64,000 nucleotides of DNA, from contig QWDQ01000041.1 of NCBI GenBank assembly GCA_003868215.1, forward strand, positions 1 through 64,000. The letters are read 5' to 3'. The stretch is from Pseudophaeomoniella oleicola (Eukaryota; Ascomycota; Eurotiomycetes; Phaeomoniellales; Phaeomoniellaceae). Below the pieces are notes generated by a model. It had not been told where the DNA came from, ran no database searches, and was given only the letters and a program-made list of their open reading frames with translations. This document shows, piece by piece, positions 14,001 through 27,641 of this stretch (positions are counted from its first letter, which is position 1; every line of letters starts with the position of its first letter). A program made the translations under genes and the position numbers.

Positions 14001-17000
14001 TCCTCGACCGCCTTGGCGTGTCTATATTCAACACAGTTCCGATAGTGGCCTTCCAACGATGAGAGTTGTAATGCATCATGCGCTATATGATGCCGATGCT
14101 TTCTCTATCCTATTACGGGATATTGAGGCGTTTTACAAGGAAAAGCAGCTCCCAGATGCGCCTTTATTGGATGTTTATCTGCAAAAGGTAATCTCTGCGA
14201 GGTCTCCGGAAGTCTTAACGTTCTGGCGCAGTCTTCTGAAGGGATTTAAGCCCATATCGGTGGTGGATGGTCTCCAGATTCTGCAAACAAGCGACGATCC
14301 ATATAAGACAGCGAGTAGGCGTACCAAGATCACGTTATCACGATTAAGGAGCCAGTCCTCAGCTGCATCCCTCAATATTGGCAGCGTATTCCAGGCAGCC
14401 TGGTCTCGGCTTTTATCTTGTCTCTTGTCAATGCAAGACATCTGTTTCGGAAATGTCTATAGTGGTCGTGATTCTCCGGAGACGGAGTCGCTGGTGGCTC
14501 CATGTTTCAACACTTTACCCATGCGCATCGAGCTGAAGCATGGAATGACAAACAGGCAGCTAGCAATGGCATTGCAATCAGAGAACTTAGATATCCTACT
14601 GCATCAGGCGAGCTCGTTGCGTCTGATACAAAAGGACTTCCGGCCTCAGTCTCGTCGCCTCTTCGACACTTTGCTTCTAATCCAAAAACCTGCCACTGAT
14701 CTGAATGGTGCCATCTGGTCTTGGCGCTCAGAGCATGGTATCATGGCATTTCCTTTAATACTTGAGGTTACTCCACGTGAGAAACATGACGACATCTGCC
14801 TGTCTGTACATGCAGACGCATCTAAGCTGCCTGAGGATATGTTGAGCTCCATTTTATACATATTTGAGCAAGTCTTAGAGAATACAGTCTCTTTCTGGGG
14901 ATCGCAATGTTTGAATTTCTCCTTCCTAACACCTCAAACTCCTTTTTTCAAAGAGTACAGCGCCTTGCCGCGGGGCGTGCCGGTCAAGGCTGATGTACCG
15001 CACCAGCCGGACTCTGACAACAATAACAATTTAACAGATCGAGCTCTTCGAGAGGTACGCAAGGTAGTTGCGGGTTTCTTCCCAGGGAAAGTCCCGGAAG
15101 CGATTGACCCTCAAGGGTCCATTTTCAAGCTCGGTCTAGACAGCATCAATGCTTTTCAAATATCGTCTCAGCTTAAAGCTTCTGGGTTCACTGTCAGTGC
15201 GGCAGATATACTAGAAGCAGTCAGTGTACGTGAGATCGCGGTCCGGGCGCTTGAGAGGGTGACAGATGTACCCCAAGACGCAGCGCTCGATATCCACAAG
15301 TACAATGATACATATAGAACGAGTATCTGTCAAAAACTGGGAGTTGACGAAAGCAATGTTGAGAATCTCTTACCCTGCACTAAAGCGCAGAATGGCATCC
15401 TAGCCCAGTCTCTGAAATCACAAGGCAAAGCGTACTTGAATCGCATCGAGTACGAGACGACACTACCTCGAGAAGCGACCCTACGGGCTTGGCGAAAACT
15501 GATCGCAATGCATGAGATGTTGCGTTCCGGCTTTGTACAGATAGACACTCCAGTCCATCCATTTGCCATGCTTACTTATCGACCGGCATCCTTCGAAGTG
15601 CCTTTGGTGAGAGAGATCAGCGAGCAGGCTGTAACAGAGCTTGTATCGTCACTCCACAAAGGCGCTTGGCGAATGGAGCTCACAGCCAAACGGGTCCGAC
15701 TGTGTATGCATCATGCAATATATGACGCCCAATCACTACACTTAATCTTTGAAGAGCTGCAAAGTCTCTCCCTGGATCAACGTCTTCCACCACAAGTACC
15801 CTTCATACCCTTCTTAGCAGCACTTCTCGTCGCAGATAGGGAGTCCGAACGCTCGCATACATTTTGGCAGTCTCTTTCAGATGCTATCCGACCTTGCAAA
15901 TTTCCAGATCTACACGCAACCACAGGACATGAACGAAACTTCAGCATGATAAGCTTACAATCATCAAGTACAGTGAGCAGTATGGTAGAAAAGTGTAAAG
16001 ACATGGGTATCACATTGCAAGTTGCCGGACAAGCAGCATGGGCTCGGATCTTGTCAGCGTATACCGGCGAAAGTAATGTGACTTTCGGTGTTGTTCTTTC
16101 GACAAGGTCTTCTCAGGAAGACGCCGAGCGTGTCGTCTTCCCATGTGTCAACACCCTCCCTGTACCTGCAGATGCATCTGCATCCATCTCGAGCCTTGTC
16201 GAGACTCTTTCGAAACACAATGCTGGGCTTTTCAGATGGCCAAATACTTCATTGTCGAACATCCAGCGGTGGATTAACATCCAAGAACCCTTGTTCGACA
16301 CTGTATTAGTATATCAAAAATTGAGAGGACAGGACATGAATAGGTCTGCCCTGGAGTTCAAAGACGACACCGCGCGTACAGAATTCGCTCTATCAATCGA
16401 GCTCGTGCCCAAGCTCGATGGTTACTTGGACTTACAATTAACCTTCGATGTTGGCATCCTGCCTGAAGCACAAGCGCAGTTGATACTCGAGCAGTACAGA
16501 GAGTCACTTTTGGAAATCACATCCCCAAATTGCACGGCTAGTGCATCAGAACAATCGATTAACGAGCACCTTCTATCAATCATGCCACCGAAAGTTCACC
16601 ACATCGATGCTCCCGTAGTGACTCTCCATGGATTCGTCGAAAGGACTGCAAGACAATTCCCACAGAGGATCGCCTTCGAATTTGTTGACAAAATTGATGA
16701 AAATCCCTCTTCAAGACGGCAGTGGTCCTATGAACAACTTGAGACAGAAGGAAACAAGTTTGCAGATCTGTTGCTCAGCAATGGCTGTGCTCCAGGGGAT
16801 CTGGTTGGTATTTGTTTTGACAAATGTCCAGAAGCATCATTTGCCATACTTGGTATCATGAAAGCAGGTTGCGCTCTGGTCGCGCTGGACCCCGGCGCGC
16901 CTGTGTCTCGAAAGGAGTTTATTCTTAGAGACGCACAATGCAGGATACTAATGACAACTTTTGATAAGAGCAGTGACCTCGTTCATGTGGCAGATGTCAT

Positions 17001-20000
17001 TACCATTGTCGTTGATGATCCAAAGACTCTGAAACATGCCAAGAAGGTACCAGTAGCACTACAGAGAGAGATATCGTCGAAGGACATCTGTTATTGTTTG
17101 TACACGTCGGGGACTACAGGCAACCCGAAAGGCTGTCTGATCTCCCATGGAAATGCCGTACAAGCCATGATGGCATTCCAAAGACTGTTTGCCGGGCATT
17201 GGGAAGACGACTCACGGTGGTTGCAGTTTGCTTCATTCCACTTTGACGTCAACATCCTCGAACACTTTTGGACCTGGGGTGTTGGTATGTGCCTAGTCTC
17301 AACTCCTCGCGACGTGCTGCTCGAGAATCTAGCAGCCAATATCAACAAACTGGGAATAACACATATAGATCTGACACCGAGTCTTGCGAGGTTAGTCACG
17401 CCAGATGAAGCCCCGTCGTTAAGTAAAGGTATTTTTATCACGGGAGGAGAACAGCTGAAAAAGGAAGTCTTGGAGGCTTGGGGTAATTACGAAGTCATAT
17501 ACAACGGTTATGGACCATCTGAAGTGACTATTGGTTGTACGATGCATCCTCGAGTGGATAAATTCACAAAGCCGTCAAACATTGGGCCCCAGTTCGACAA
17601 TGTCGGATCTTACGTCTTGAAGCCGGGTACTGACATGCCGGTTCCCCGTGGCGCTGTTGGCGAGCTCTGCGTGACTGGACCATTAGTTGGTATTGGGTAT
17701 CTTAATCGCCCAGAGCTCACTAAGGAGCGATTCCCGATGTTACAGAATACTGGCGAACGTATGTATCGTACAGGAGACTTGGTGCGGTTGTTGCATGACG
17801 GGAGTTTCGATTTCTTAGGCCGAATCGACGACCAGGTCAAGCTCCGTGGTCAAAGGCTGGAGATTGGAGAGATAAACGAGGTCATCCGGCAAGCTACTCC
17901 TCAAGTCCACGATGTCGTCACGCTTGTCCACAAACATATTTCACAGTCCAAGGAACAGCTAATCTCGTTCGTCTCATTGGCAAAGTCAAGCCGCAATTCT
18001 CCAGCGGAAACTTTGTTCAAAAGACCCCAGCTCCAAATGGTGTCAGAGATTCGTACTGCGATGGCGAGCAGACTTCCACCTTATATGATCCCTTCATTCA
18101 TTGTTCCTCTGAGCCGTATGCCATTGTCTTCGAACAACAAAATAGAAGCAAAGGTGCTCCGAAGTCTGTTCGAGAATTTGACGGCTGAAGGTCTTCGAGC
18201 GGCGACAACCGATTCGGGGGTGAAAGGTGAGGTGGATGAGAAGATAGTTTCAAAGATTCAAGATGCATTGGCACAAACGCTTGATATAGAAGAGGAAAGC
18301 ATGGATATTGGGTCTAGCTTTTTTGAACTCGGCCTGGATTCTATCACAGCGATTACTTTCGCACGAAAGTTACGGCAGCTTGGCCTTAAAATCGAGTCTT
18401 CAGCAGTGATGAGTCACTCCACTGTGAGAGGTTTAGCAGCTGTCGTCAATAATGCTGTTAAGGGCTCAGAAACAAGGGGAGATGATACTACAAAGGCTGC
18501 AAAGCAGCACATTCGTGCCTTCGCTCATAAGCACTCACTGGCTGTTGCTCGTTCACTTGGCATAACTCGCCAGGCTGTTGAGGCGGTGGCTCCATGTACC
18601 CCGCTGCAAGCTGGTATGATAGCTGAGACCATTGGGTCGAGTACGCCAGTCTACCACTCGACTTTTCGTTTCGCCTTAAGGCAGGATGTCGATCTAGGAC
18701 GCCTCAAGGTGGCATGGGCGAAGGCTCGGCAGCATCTGCAAGTCTTGCGAACTCGTTTTGTCCCAACAGAAGATGGTTATGCACAAGTTGCTATTCGTCC
18801 AAGTGATGAGGACTCGTTCATCTGGAAGCTCATGGCCGAAGAAGCAGGAGACCTCGAATTATATGCATCGAGTGCAACTTGGAGGACTCATAGCGCAGCT
18901 CATCTAGACCACGAACCGTGGGCGATCCATATACATCGAAGTTCAGAATCCAGTCAGATGCTTTTCTCCGCCTTCCATGGGATATATGACGGTATTTCTC
19001 TTGATCTACTTCTTGAGTACGTTCAATCCCTCTATAACGAGCCTGGTCCTGGGCAGGTCAACTTGAACTTCTACGACGTGTTACCTTACGGCCCCCTTTC
19101 CGATATCGCAGGGGCAAAAGAGTACTGGAATGATCGGCAATTGCCATCAACGTCACTTCGCCTCAAACGAATACCTTCATCCAAGCCGATAGCAACGAAA
19201 TCTTGCATGGAGCTTTCCGACAAACTCACCAGATGCCGGAATCAACTAAAGGTCACAGAACCCGCGGTCTTTCATGCGGCTTGGATACTCACCTTGTTCG
19301 AACATTTCAGAGTCGTTCCGATCCACGGATTGATTGTCTCCGGTAGATCCATTGATGTTGATGGCGCTGAGGCAGTAATTGGACCTATGTTCAACACCTT
19401 GCCATGCTACATTGACGTGTCACCCTGCGAAACATGGGCCGATCTAGTGTGGAGCTGTCACGAGTTCAACACTTCAGTTCTTCCATATCAACACACTCCA
19501 CTTCGTGATATAATGAAATGGAAAAAGAGGAATTCTACCGATGCGCCTTTCGACAGTCTGTTTGTGTTCCAGAAAGAGGGCCCAATGGCTGATTCAGGTG
19601 GAGACCTATGGAAGATACTGGATTCCACTGTATCAGCGTCGTTTCCGATTGCTTTAGAGGTAGAGCTAAGGCGAAATGGACAGGTAACCTTCACGTTGGT
19701 CACTTCGACCACGTCTCTTACGGACGACGATGCGCATCAGCTCCTACAGGAGTTGCAGTCAAGGGTTCAGATTCTTCTAGAGGACTTTCAAAGGAACCTA
19801 CCCGTTGGAATGAAGTCAAGTGAGATGCTGCAGGAATTATCAAAATCCCCTGCAAAGACCTTCACAGACAGATATGACAGGAGTCCGCTGTCTGAGGATG
19901 TCATTCAAGTTCGAAAGGAAGTGTCTGTTCTTGCTGCTACTGAGGAAGATGAAATCTCTCCTGACAGCTCAATCTTTGAGCTTGGCCTTGATAGCATTGA

Positions 20001-23000
20001 TGCAATCAAATTGTCGGCACGTCTGAAAGAGTGCGGTCTATCAGTTCCCATGAGCCAAATTATGCAGTCAAAGACGATCAGGAATATCGCCGCGAGATGT
20101 ACAAAGACCGACGAGGCTAGCAAGCCCGTAGATACGACATTCAAAGAAGAGGAAGCACGATCGATGCTACGGAATAATGGTATTGAAGATGCCCAGTTTG
20201 AAAAGGTGTTGCCTACGACCCCTCTACAGGAGGGTCTGATATCGAGCATGCTGGAGTCTCAGTTCGAACAATACTACAACCATGAGCTCCTGGAAGTGCA
20301 ACCCGGTGTCGATCTCGCTCGTCTTATGAGTGCCTGGGAAGTAGTCGTCAGGAATAACAGTATCTTTCGTACACGTTTTCTTGAGATTGACGACCCTTCC
20401 AGCCCAACTACATATCTCCAGGCGGTTACACCATTTTCTCTTTTGAACAGGCAGGTTTTACACCTAGAAGACCGCGACCTCAATCATGTCATTGACGTTG
20501 TCGCTCGGTCTACGGTCTCAGGAGGACCCGACCAACCGATGTTCTCGGTGAAGCCACTGCAAGCGGGTTCGAAGCAATATCTGCTACTATCAATGTCACA
20601 TGCGCTTTATGATGGCACGTCACTTGCAATGCTGCACCATGATGTTGTTGCTGCTTATAACGGGGAACATCATAAAAGGCCACCTTACGATGATTTCGTT
20701 ATGCAATCGTTGAGTCAAGCTGGTAGTAACGCACTGGAATTCTGGAAGAATCAATTAAATGGAGTTAAGTCGACAATTTTCCCTGTACGATCCAGGGAGG
20801 CTCTCCTTGATCAGACAACGAGACTTGAACAACGGTCCTCACATTCGGAATCTGTCATATTGAAATTCTGCAAGTCTCAAGGTATCACTGTGCAGACTCT
20901 GGGTTTAACGTGTTGGATGATCATCCTTGCACACCGCCTAAAAATGCTAGACGTCTGTTCTGGCATTGTTCTGTCAGGTCGAAGCTCCAAGGAAGTGGAG
21001 AGTATCATGTTTCCGACGATGAACACGGTTGCATTTCGGTGCGTTATCTATGGCACTGTCTCAGAATTACTACAATACGTCCAAGATACAGCTTCTAAGA
21101 TCTCGGAGTATCAGCACTTCCCTCTGCGAAAGACACGAGTCGCTGCGGGTGTCTCTGAGCAGCTGTTCAACAGCATTTTTCTATACCAGAGATCGTTTTC
21201 TGATACATCTGACAGCGAGGCATTGTATCATTCACTCGGCGGTTCCTCTAGCACAGAATATCCTGTCAATGTTGAATGGGAGTTGGTGGACGGAGCTTTG
21301 ATGTACAGGACTGCCTGCGCAAAATCTGTTCTATATAGTGGAGAGACCGATATGTTGCTTCGAGACATGGACAAAGTGTTATCATATATGTTGCACGACC
21401 CGACCACACCTGTCGCTACTTTCCATCAGCAGGTTGTCGAAATATGTGGTCTCTCTGGTTTCTCTTCAGCAGAAGATTCCGCTACCCGCACGACAAGTAT
21501 GGCAGAGGATCCGGGTGACGGTGTCGATATAAACGACGTGGAGCAGCAATTGATGAATGTCATAGCAAAGGTTGCTCAAGTACCTAAGGACACACTTACC
21601 AAGAACACCGGGCTCTTCGAGATCGGCCTTGACAGTATCAGCGCAATCAAGGTGTCGTCCTTACTGCGTAAAGAATCAATCAGGCTGCCAGTCAGCGAGA
21701 TGATGAAAGCGGTAACTATAGAGAAAATGGCGCGATTCGCAAAACCCGTGGTTCCGATCACCAGCTCGAACAAGCAGAAAAGTGATGGTGAACGACCGGG
21801 TATGGCTAGATTCTCTGGAATTACCCAGAGAATAAATATCGCAGCCTCTGAATTGGAGAGTATTCTCCCTGCAACGGCTGGTCAAGAATATATGTTGCAG
21901 CTATGGAGATCTTCTAGTAAAGAGCTCTTTTACCCAGCATTCTTCTATCAGATGGAAGGTGAAATAACCCGCAAGGAATTTGAAGCAGCATGGGCAGAAG
22001 TGTGCAAAATGATGCCAGCGTTGCGAACGTTATTCCTTTCTACCGGTGAAGGTGACGACAAATTCCTCCAAGTTATCTTGAGAAACGTGAACAATCCCGT
22101 CCGCTGGCTTGACGATACTCGTTCAGATAATCCTGGTGCCGCTATCTTACCTCCGGTACGATTGAGCGCGATTCCAGGTAGAGGCCATCTTCTGCTCCGT
22201 CTCCAACTTCACCACGCCATTTATGACGCAGTTAGTCTGCCACTGATTATATCTGCTCTCGAAAGACTCTCTAGAGATGGGAAGCAGATCCTAGATATCA
22301 ATACCGACTCGTCGTCCTATGCTCTGGCTTGTAATAATGCGTCAGCTATCAACGAAAACAGGGAGTTCTGGTCGCAATATCTTCAGAATATTTCATACGC
22401 ATCACCGTCAGACGCTCCTTCCCCACCCCACCGGATAGGACGCACAGAAGTCTATCAACCAGGTCTCGTTAGCAGCCTCGACCCAATCAGCTCGCAGTGC
22501 AGAAGAGCAGGGGTATCGATCCAATCACTCTTCTTTGCGATTTATGCTCAAGCCGCTACGAAGCACACGCAGATCGATAAAATTCACGCTGCTCAGGAAA
22601 TGGCTATTGGCATCTACTTGGCAAACCGATCGCATGATGATGTCGAAGACTTATCGAATTTAGCAGCACCGACAATGAACATCGTTCCGCTTAAGATAAA
22701 CCCGGAACGTCTAGTACCTCAATCACAATCCACTGAGCTTTTCAACATGGCGCGTAAAATTCAAGCAGATCTCACCTTGATCTCGCAACTTCCGCACAGC
22801 GCGGTATCATTGCGTCAGATCTATGACTGGACGCATGTATGTCTAAATCAAACCGTCAATTTCTTAAAGCTACCAGCCCCTGAAAGTGAAGGCTCTATAT
22901 CTTCTCCATCCAAGCAAAACAATAGAACAGCTACCGGAATACACTTACAGACAATTGACAAGAAGACTTTCGAAAGCTCTAACGGCTACGGTGAAGCTAA

Positions 23001-23297
23001 TCTGAATGCTCGGGCGGACGATCTACCTTCGCCTCTGCCATGGGAACCTGAAATAGCTCGAGGCGAGAGAGAGAGAGCATATACCGTAAGTTCCGCCATA
23101 TCCTGTATCTCCTCTACGAACAAAAGTACTAACGTGCGGTGCAGATTGGAATCGACGTTGAAGCCTCCGTGCGGTCTGGTGCTCTGGATGTCGGTATCTT
23201 CGCACCGAGCCATATTCTGGATGAACGATCAGCAAGAGCGATCCTCGAGGAGATCAGGAAAAGTTTTGAGGATATCGCTGCTACCGATGCACCCTGA
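8070..23297 (+). CDS. sidC: Ferrichrome/ferricrocin-type siderophore NRPS (SidC/NPS2 family)
   Basis: Three exons, 8070-9530, 9577-23085 and 23145-23297, encode about 5040 residues. Intron 1 (46 bp) interrupts the first adenylation domain directly after YGPTE. Intron 2 (59 bp) has a perfect TACTAAC branch point at 23127. Visible domain order is A1 (TSGSTGKPKG near 347), T1 (GLDSI, 728), C1 (HHAIYDG, 922), A2 (1397), T2 (1785), C2 (1985), T3 (2340), C3 (2532), A3 (TSGTTGNPKG, 2997), T4 (3406), C4 (3621), T5 (3957), C5 (4162), T6 (4503), C6 (4699). Three adenylation domains and trailing T-C pairs with no A domain are typical of synthetases that load N5-acyl-N5-hydroxyornithine repeatedly and cyclise a hexapeptide. 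The product is an intracellular ferrichrome such as ferricrocin. The second His and the Asp of HHxxxDG are present in all six C domains; C4 and C5 lack the first His. Divergence from sidA supports the role. The exact product cannot be read from sequence. Confidence 0.93.
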
Positions 23298-24061
23298 AAG
23301 TCTCCAAGTGCAGATGCCTACTTGATGGTTTTCTTGTGTTAATATTGATAGGATTCTGTTGACGAAACTGTGTGTGCTTCTTCCTAAACGGAGGGAGACC
23401 GGGAGGGACTTTTTCATTTCAAAAGTCGATGTTATACATTTATCAGTAGAATGCTGAGCTGTTTACACATGTTACTGTTAATAGACTGTATTGGCTTCCA
23501 TATTTCTATCATTGATACCTCAGTCATCTTCCTCTGTAATATTATTACACCGACCCTCGGCACGACTACGCTGTACAACATCATTTATTCCGCAACTTCA
23601 ATCTCGCCATCCCCGCGCCGTCAATCGCACTTCTTCTTTTCACCAATATGATCACTTATTATCTACATCGCGTCATCAGAACCATATCTCTTTGGCCTTG
23701 ATGAGATAAGCGGGTTCGCTCGTAGTTACTTCAGACCAAAAAGGATAGAACAAGCCAATTTGTCACTGTGGTCAGGATTGCGTGATCTTCGCTCGATTTT
23801 GCGTAGGCGGATTCGTGCTTTGCTCCCCTCCTCCGCTGGCTGGGCGTCACTGGATGTCTTGGTGGAATGATCCTTTCCCTGCTGATGGGGTTGGTAGGGG
23901 AGCAGGTGCACGAGGCGCAATTCGTGCGTTCAGGCCATTTGGCGGTGTGCTGATAGTGATGTGAGTTTGAGACGGAATGTACCACCCTTTCCTGTTTCTC
24001 CGTCTGTTCTTTTCTCAACTGTTTGCTCTTCCTCTCTCATATGCATACACGTATTTGTGAG

Positions 24062-24784
24062 ATGGCTTCTGCAGCGGTGATTTTAGATGCCAATTCGCTC
24101 GCGAGCTCGGAGCATGTCAGCTCTATAACATGGGCTGGTATTACAAAGGGTGCCGAAGCAGAGGGCAACTCAGAGCATGATGCGTCTCGATATCTCAACG
24201 AGGACTATCTGATTGCTTCTCCTTACACCAAGAAACAGCATCTTTTATACCTTCCAAATTTGGACTCACTTTCTCGAGCACTCGCTCTATCTCTCGTTCA
24301 TCTCAGACCCTTGGATTCGTCATATGCAACCACCCCGTATCACCTTGCGTTCAACTGGGCGGACACATTTTCCGTACATCTCCCATCTCTGCTTCTCTCG
24401 GGATCAAATAGCCTCACAATCTGGCCTATAAACACGACTTTTACCTATTACGCTGTTTATTTCCGTTCGACCCTCAATCCTGGCATTGACGTTGATCTTC
24501 TCTCACAGCTGGATAGGGAATCTCACGCCGAAGCAACGGTGTCCGGAGGCTTGCTAAAGTACTGGTTTGGGTCTGCCGACTTAAGTACTCGGAGCAATCT
24601 AGCGACTTGCCTTTGGCGGAGTCGGGAGGACGCATGGGAAGGTGGCAAGGGGCCCTGGCATCATCGGGCTCAACAGGCTGCTGCAAAGATGTATGAGAAG
24701 ATACTCTTTGGAAGATTGTGGCTGAGGTTGACGAGAAGGGAAGGGAACGTCATTGACTGGGCGTTTGAGGAGGTAGAGGGATGA
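24062..24784 (+). CDS. UPF0643-family conserved fungal protein
   Basis: An intronless frame of about 240 residues from the ATG at 24062; the frame also contains ATGs at 24023 and 24041. It contains HLRPLDSSYATTPYHLAFNW and SNLATCLWRSREDAWEGGKG followed by a YEKILFGRLWLRL-type C-terminus. I recall these conserved blocks from UPF0643, a family named for a fission-yeast protein of unknown function. No signal peptide, membrane segment or catalytic motif is obvious. I prefer 24062 because the bases just before the first two ATGs are a pyrimidine-rich stretch typical of a transcription start. Function unknown. Confidence 0.72.
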   Translation: MASAAVILDANSLASSEHVSSITWAGITKGAEAEGNSEHDASRYLNEDYLIASPYTKKQHLLYLPNLDSLSRALALSLVHLRPLDSSYATTPYHLAFNWADTFSVHLPSLLLSGSNSLTIWPINTTFTYYAVYFRSTLNPGIDVDLLSQLDRESHAEATVSGGLLKYWFGSADLSTRSNLATCLWRSREDAWEGGKGPWHHRAQQAAAKMYEKILFGRLWLRLTRREGNVIDWAFEEVEG

Positions 24785-25208
24785 TGCATTCCTCCTTAGT
24801 CGGGATGCTGTGAGCGTTACGAAGATTAGTGTGTCGTGTGCTCCTCTGAGCACTATGTATGATGCATGGCTCATCGCATTGGTAGGAGACTTGCTCGCAC
24901 TTTGGAGGCACTGCAATGAACAATATCAGAGGGGATGAAGAAGGGGTTTGCAGCAATAAAAGATGAATGTCCATTAGATGTTTCCCATACAAAGCAGTAA
25001 ACAAATACATACCGTCCGAAAATCATACTTGACAATGCATGAAGTGTTAGATGAAGCAATGGTCCCTAATAATTCCCCGATTAAGACAACTGTCTCCGGT
25101 GCGGAGTAAATAATCCCTGCATGTGAAGCAACGCGGAGTTAGCAATCTGTCAACTTACGATCATTCAACCACTTCATTCTCGCCCTAGAGAATAGCCGCT
25201 CTTTCAAA

Positions 25209-27114
25209 ATGCCCGACACTTCGCTTTCTGAAAGCGTGCACTCTCCAGTTCCTAGTATGTTCCCTATTTCGTCCCCCTGCTGGCGATTGGGAAGCTGACA
25301 TGGCCCTGAAAAAGGTGCTAAATCAAAGAAGAACAAGAAGAAGAAGGCGAATAAGAACAAAGCCAATGGCGCAAACCCAGAGGACGCTCCAGCGGTAGAA
25401 GAAGCGCCGGTCGATGTTGAAGTTGAGGCGGTGGACGAGGATCCGGTAGGTCGCGGAAGCGTGTTTTCAGTGCCTCGTCATGCTGAAGACTATGCGCAGG
25501 ATGAGAAAGACGAGCCTGTACCAAATGGAACCAACCAGCCTTCCGACGATGCCACAGAAGTGCCTGAAGCTGAAGCAGAAGTTGCGCCTACGCCGGTATC
25601 TGCCGGATCTCAGAAGCAAAATGTAGAGACCAGTAACGGTTCTCCGTCCAATTCCACCGATGTAGATGATGCGCACGCGCGATTTGCCGCAATGGTACAG
25701 GATCGCGATAATCTGCGAGCTGAAGTTACGGAACTCCGCAAATCGCTTGAAGAGCTTCAACAAAAACACCAATCAGATCTCAGCGCATTACAAGAGCAGT
25801 TGGAAGAGGCGCAGGGAGAGAAAGGTCATGCGGAATCACAGTACCGGAATCTTCTCGGGAAGGTCAACACGATTAGATCGCAACTAGGAGAAAGATTAAA
25901 AGCTGATGCTGTAAGTAGGATGGATATACATCCTGAGGTGCGCCGAACTGACAATTGGCGTAGGAAGAATTAGCGCAAGCTCGAGTAAGGATAGAAGAGC
26001 TGGAAGAAAAGAACGGTACACTCGAGCAGGAGGCATCCACGAAGACAGAAGAAATCAACAGCCTCCAAGATGAGGTTCAAGTTCAATCCAAGGAGCTCTC
26101 TAGTCTACGGAACAGAACCAATCTTTCGCAGCAGAATTGGGTGAAAGAGCGGGAAGAATTTCAAGAACGGGAGGCGTTTCTAAAGGAGGAGTTCGAAAAT
26201 GCAAAACAAGCAATGCATGACTGGGAGGTATTGGCAATGGAAGAGCGCTCAATCCGTAGGAACCTCGAGGATAGAACAGCGGACTTGGAAGAGCAAGTTT
26301 CTCATTACAGGGAAGCATTTGAAAAAGCCGCCGGAGAACGAGACACTCAGGCCCTAGCTGTTGATGGTCTGCAGAAAGCTCTACAGGAGATTCAAGGCGC
26401 ACGGAGGCAGGAACTTCGAGAGTTGGTCGAGTCGAGCCAGAAGGAAGAGGAAGCATTAAGAACACAGCTACAGGAAGCGGAAAAGAGTGCCTCTGAGGCA
26501 AAGAAGGAGCTCGAATCCGCAAAGACAGAGCTTGAGAGGGCATTGCCGTTCGAGAAGGAGGTCAAGGAGAAGAATCTTCTCATTGGAAAGCTCCGACATG
26601 AAGCTGTTATATTGAACGATCATCTCACCAAAGCTCTACGATTCCTCAAAAAGGGTAAACCTGAGGACAACGTCGACCGGTATGCCATGTATCATCTTTC
26701 CTCTTTTACAGAGACTGACTATTCTGCAGCCAAATCGTGACGAATCACTTCCTTCATTTTCTCGCTTTGGACCGCTCGGACCCTAAGAAATTCCAGATTC
26801 TACAACTTATCGCAGCGCTTCTTAATTGGAACGATGAACAGCGCGAGCAGGCAGGACTGGTCAAGCCCGGGACAGCCAGCCATGGAGGGAGCCTACGGGC
26901 ACCGTTATCGCCTTTCCATCGCACACCTAGCACACCCGCTTTTCATGCGGACTATTTTCCAGACTCAAGTCCGGCCACTAAAGAGTCTCTGGCCGGTCTC
27001 TGGCAAAACTTCTTGGAACAAGAAGCTCAACAGGGTCAATCGAAGAGTCGTAGTTCTAGTGTGACGGTACCGAAGGTTCAGTCGCCGACGTCGTCTGAAC
27101 CTGGAGCCAAGTAG
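25209..27114 (+). CDS. rud3: Golgi coiled-coil protein with GRAB domain, Rud3-like golgin
   Basis: Four exons, 25209-25254, 25315-25910, 25964-26679 and 26730-27114, with introns of 60, 53 and 50 bp, give 580 residues. The N-terminus has a lysine-rich patch (KSKKNKKKKANKNK) and an acidic low-complexity linker. A long heptad-rich coiled coil spans roughly residues 145-430. The GRIP-related Arf-binding (GRAB) domain follows, with HEAVILNDHLTKALRFLKK, then NHFLHFLALDRSDPKKFQIL and ALLNWNDEQREQAGL. GRAB golgins such as yeast Rud3 are recruited by Arf1-type GTPases to the cis-Golgi, where they tether vesicles. The tail is serine/proline-rich. Every exon joins in frame, and the last intron splits the GRAB domain. 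Confidence 0.9.
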
Positions 27115-27641
27115 ACCCACGAGGGGCATTTGTACTATTTTTGTCGTTCAAGCTTTTCTGTTCGGATTGGAGACCTTCCTTAAGCTCTCAAAGGGTCGGC
27201 TGTGAGACCTGCAGGGTCCATGTCCTGGTAGGCGAAGTGGCTATCTTATAGATCCAGAATAACTCCCATGTGGTAACTCCTTGTATCACACTCCTCCGTA
27301 GTTGTTGGTATAATTATATTTCAAGGATATGTTAAGATCTGCAAGATAATGTTAATCCGACGTAACGTTAGCATTAGAAGTCTAGACTCATACTCGGGAG
27401 GACCCTGGCTCGGAAATTCTGCCGCGTAACTTCGGAGCTTCAAATACTCCCTTGCAGATGTACAACTCAACACCTGTGTGATACTGTGTCTTCTTTTGAT
27501 GAGTCGTGTGATTTCATGTCATTTGTGTACCTGAATAGGACGTTCCTTGCCAGAGTCGTTCCCAGTTGTACCCCCATCAGCTCAATACATCGCATATCTA
27601 CTTGCCTTCACCGCTTTCACTTCCATTCAACAACCACCACC

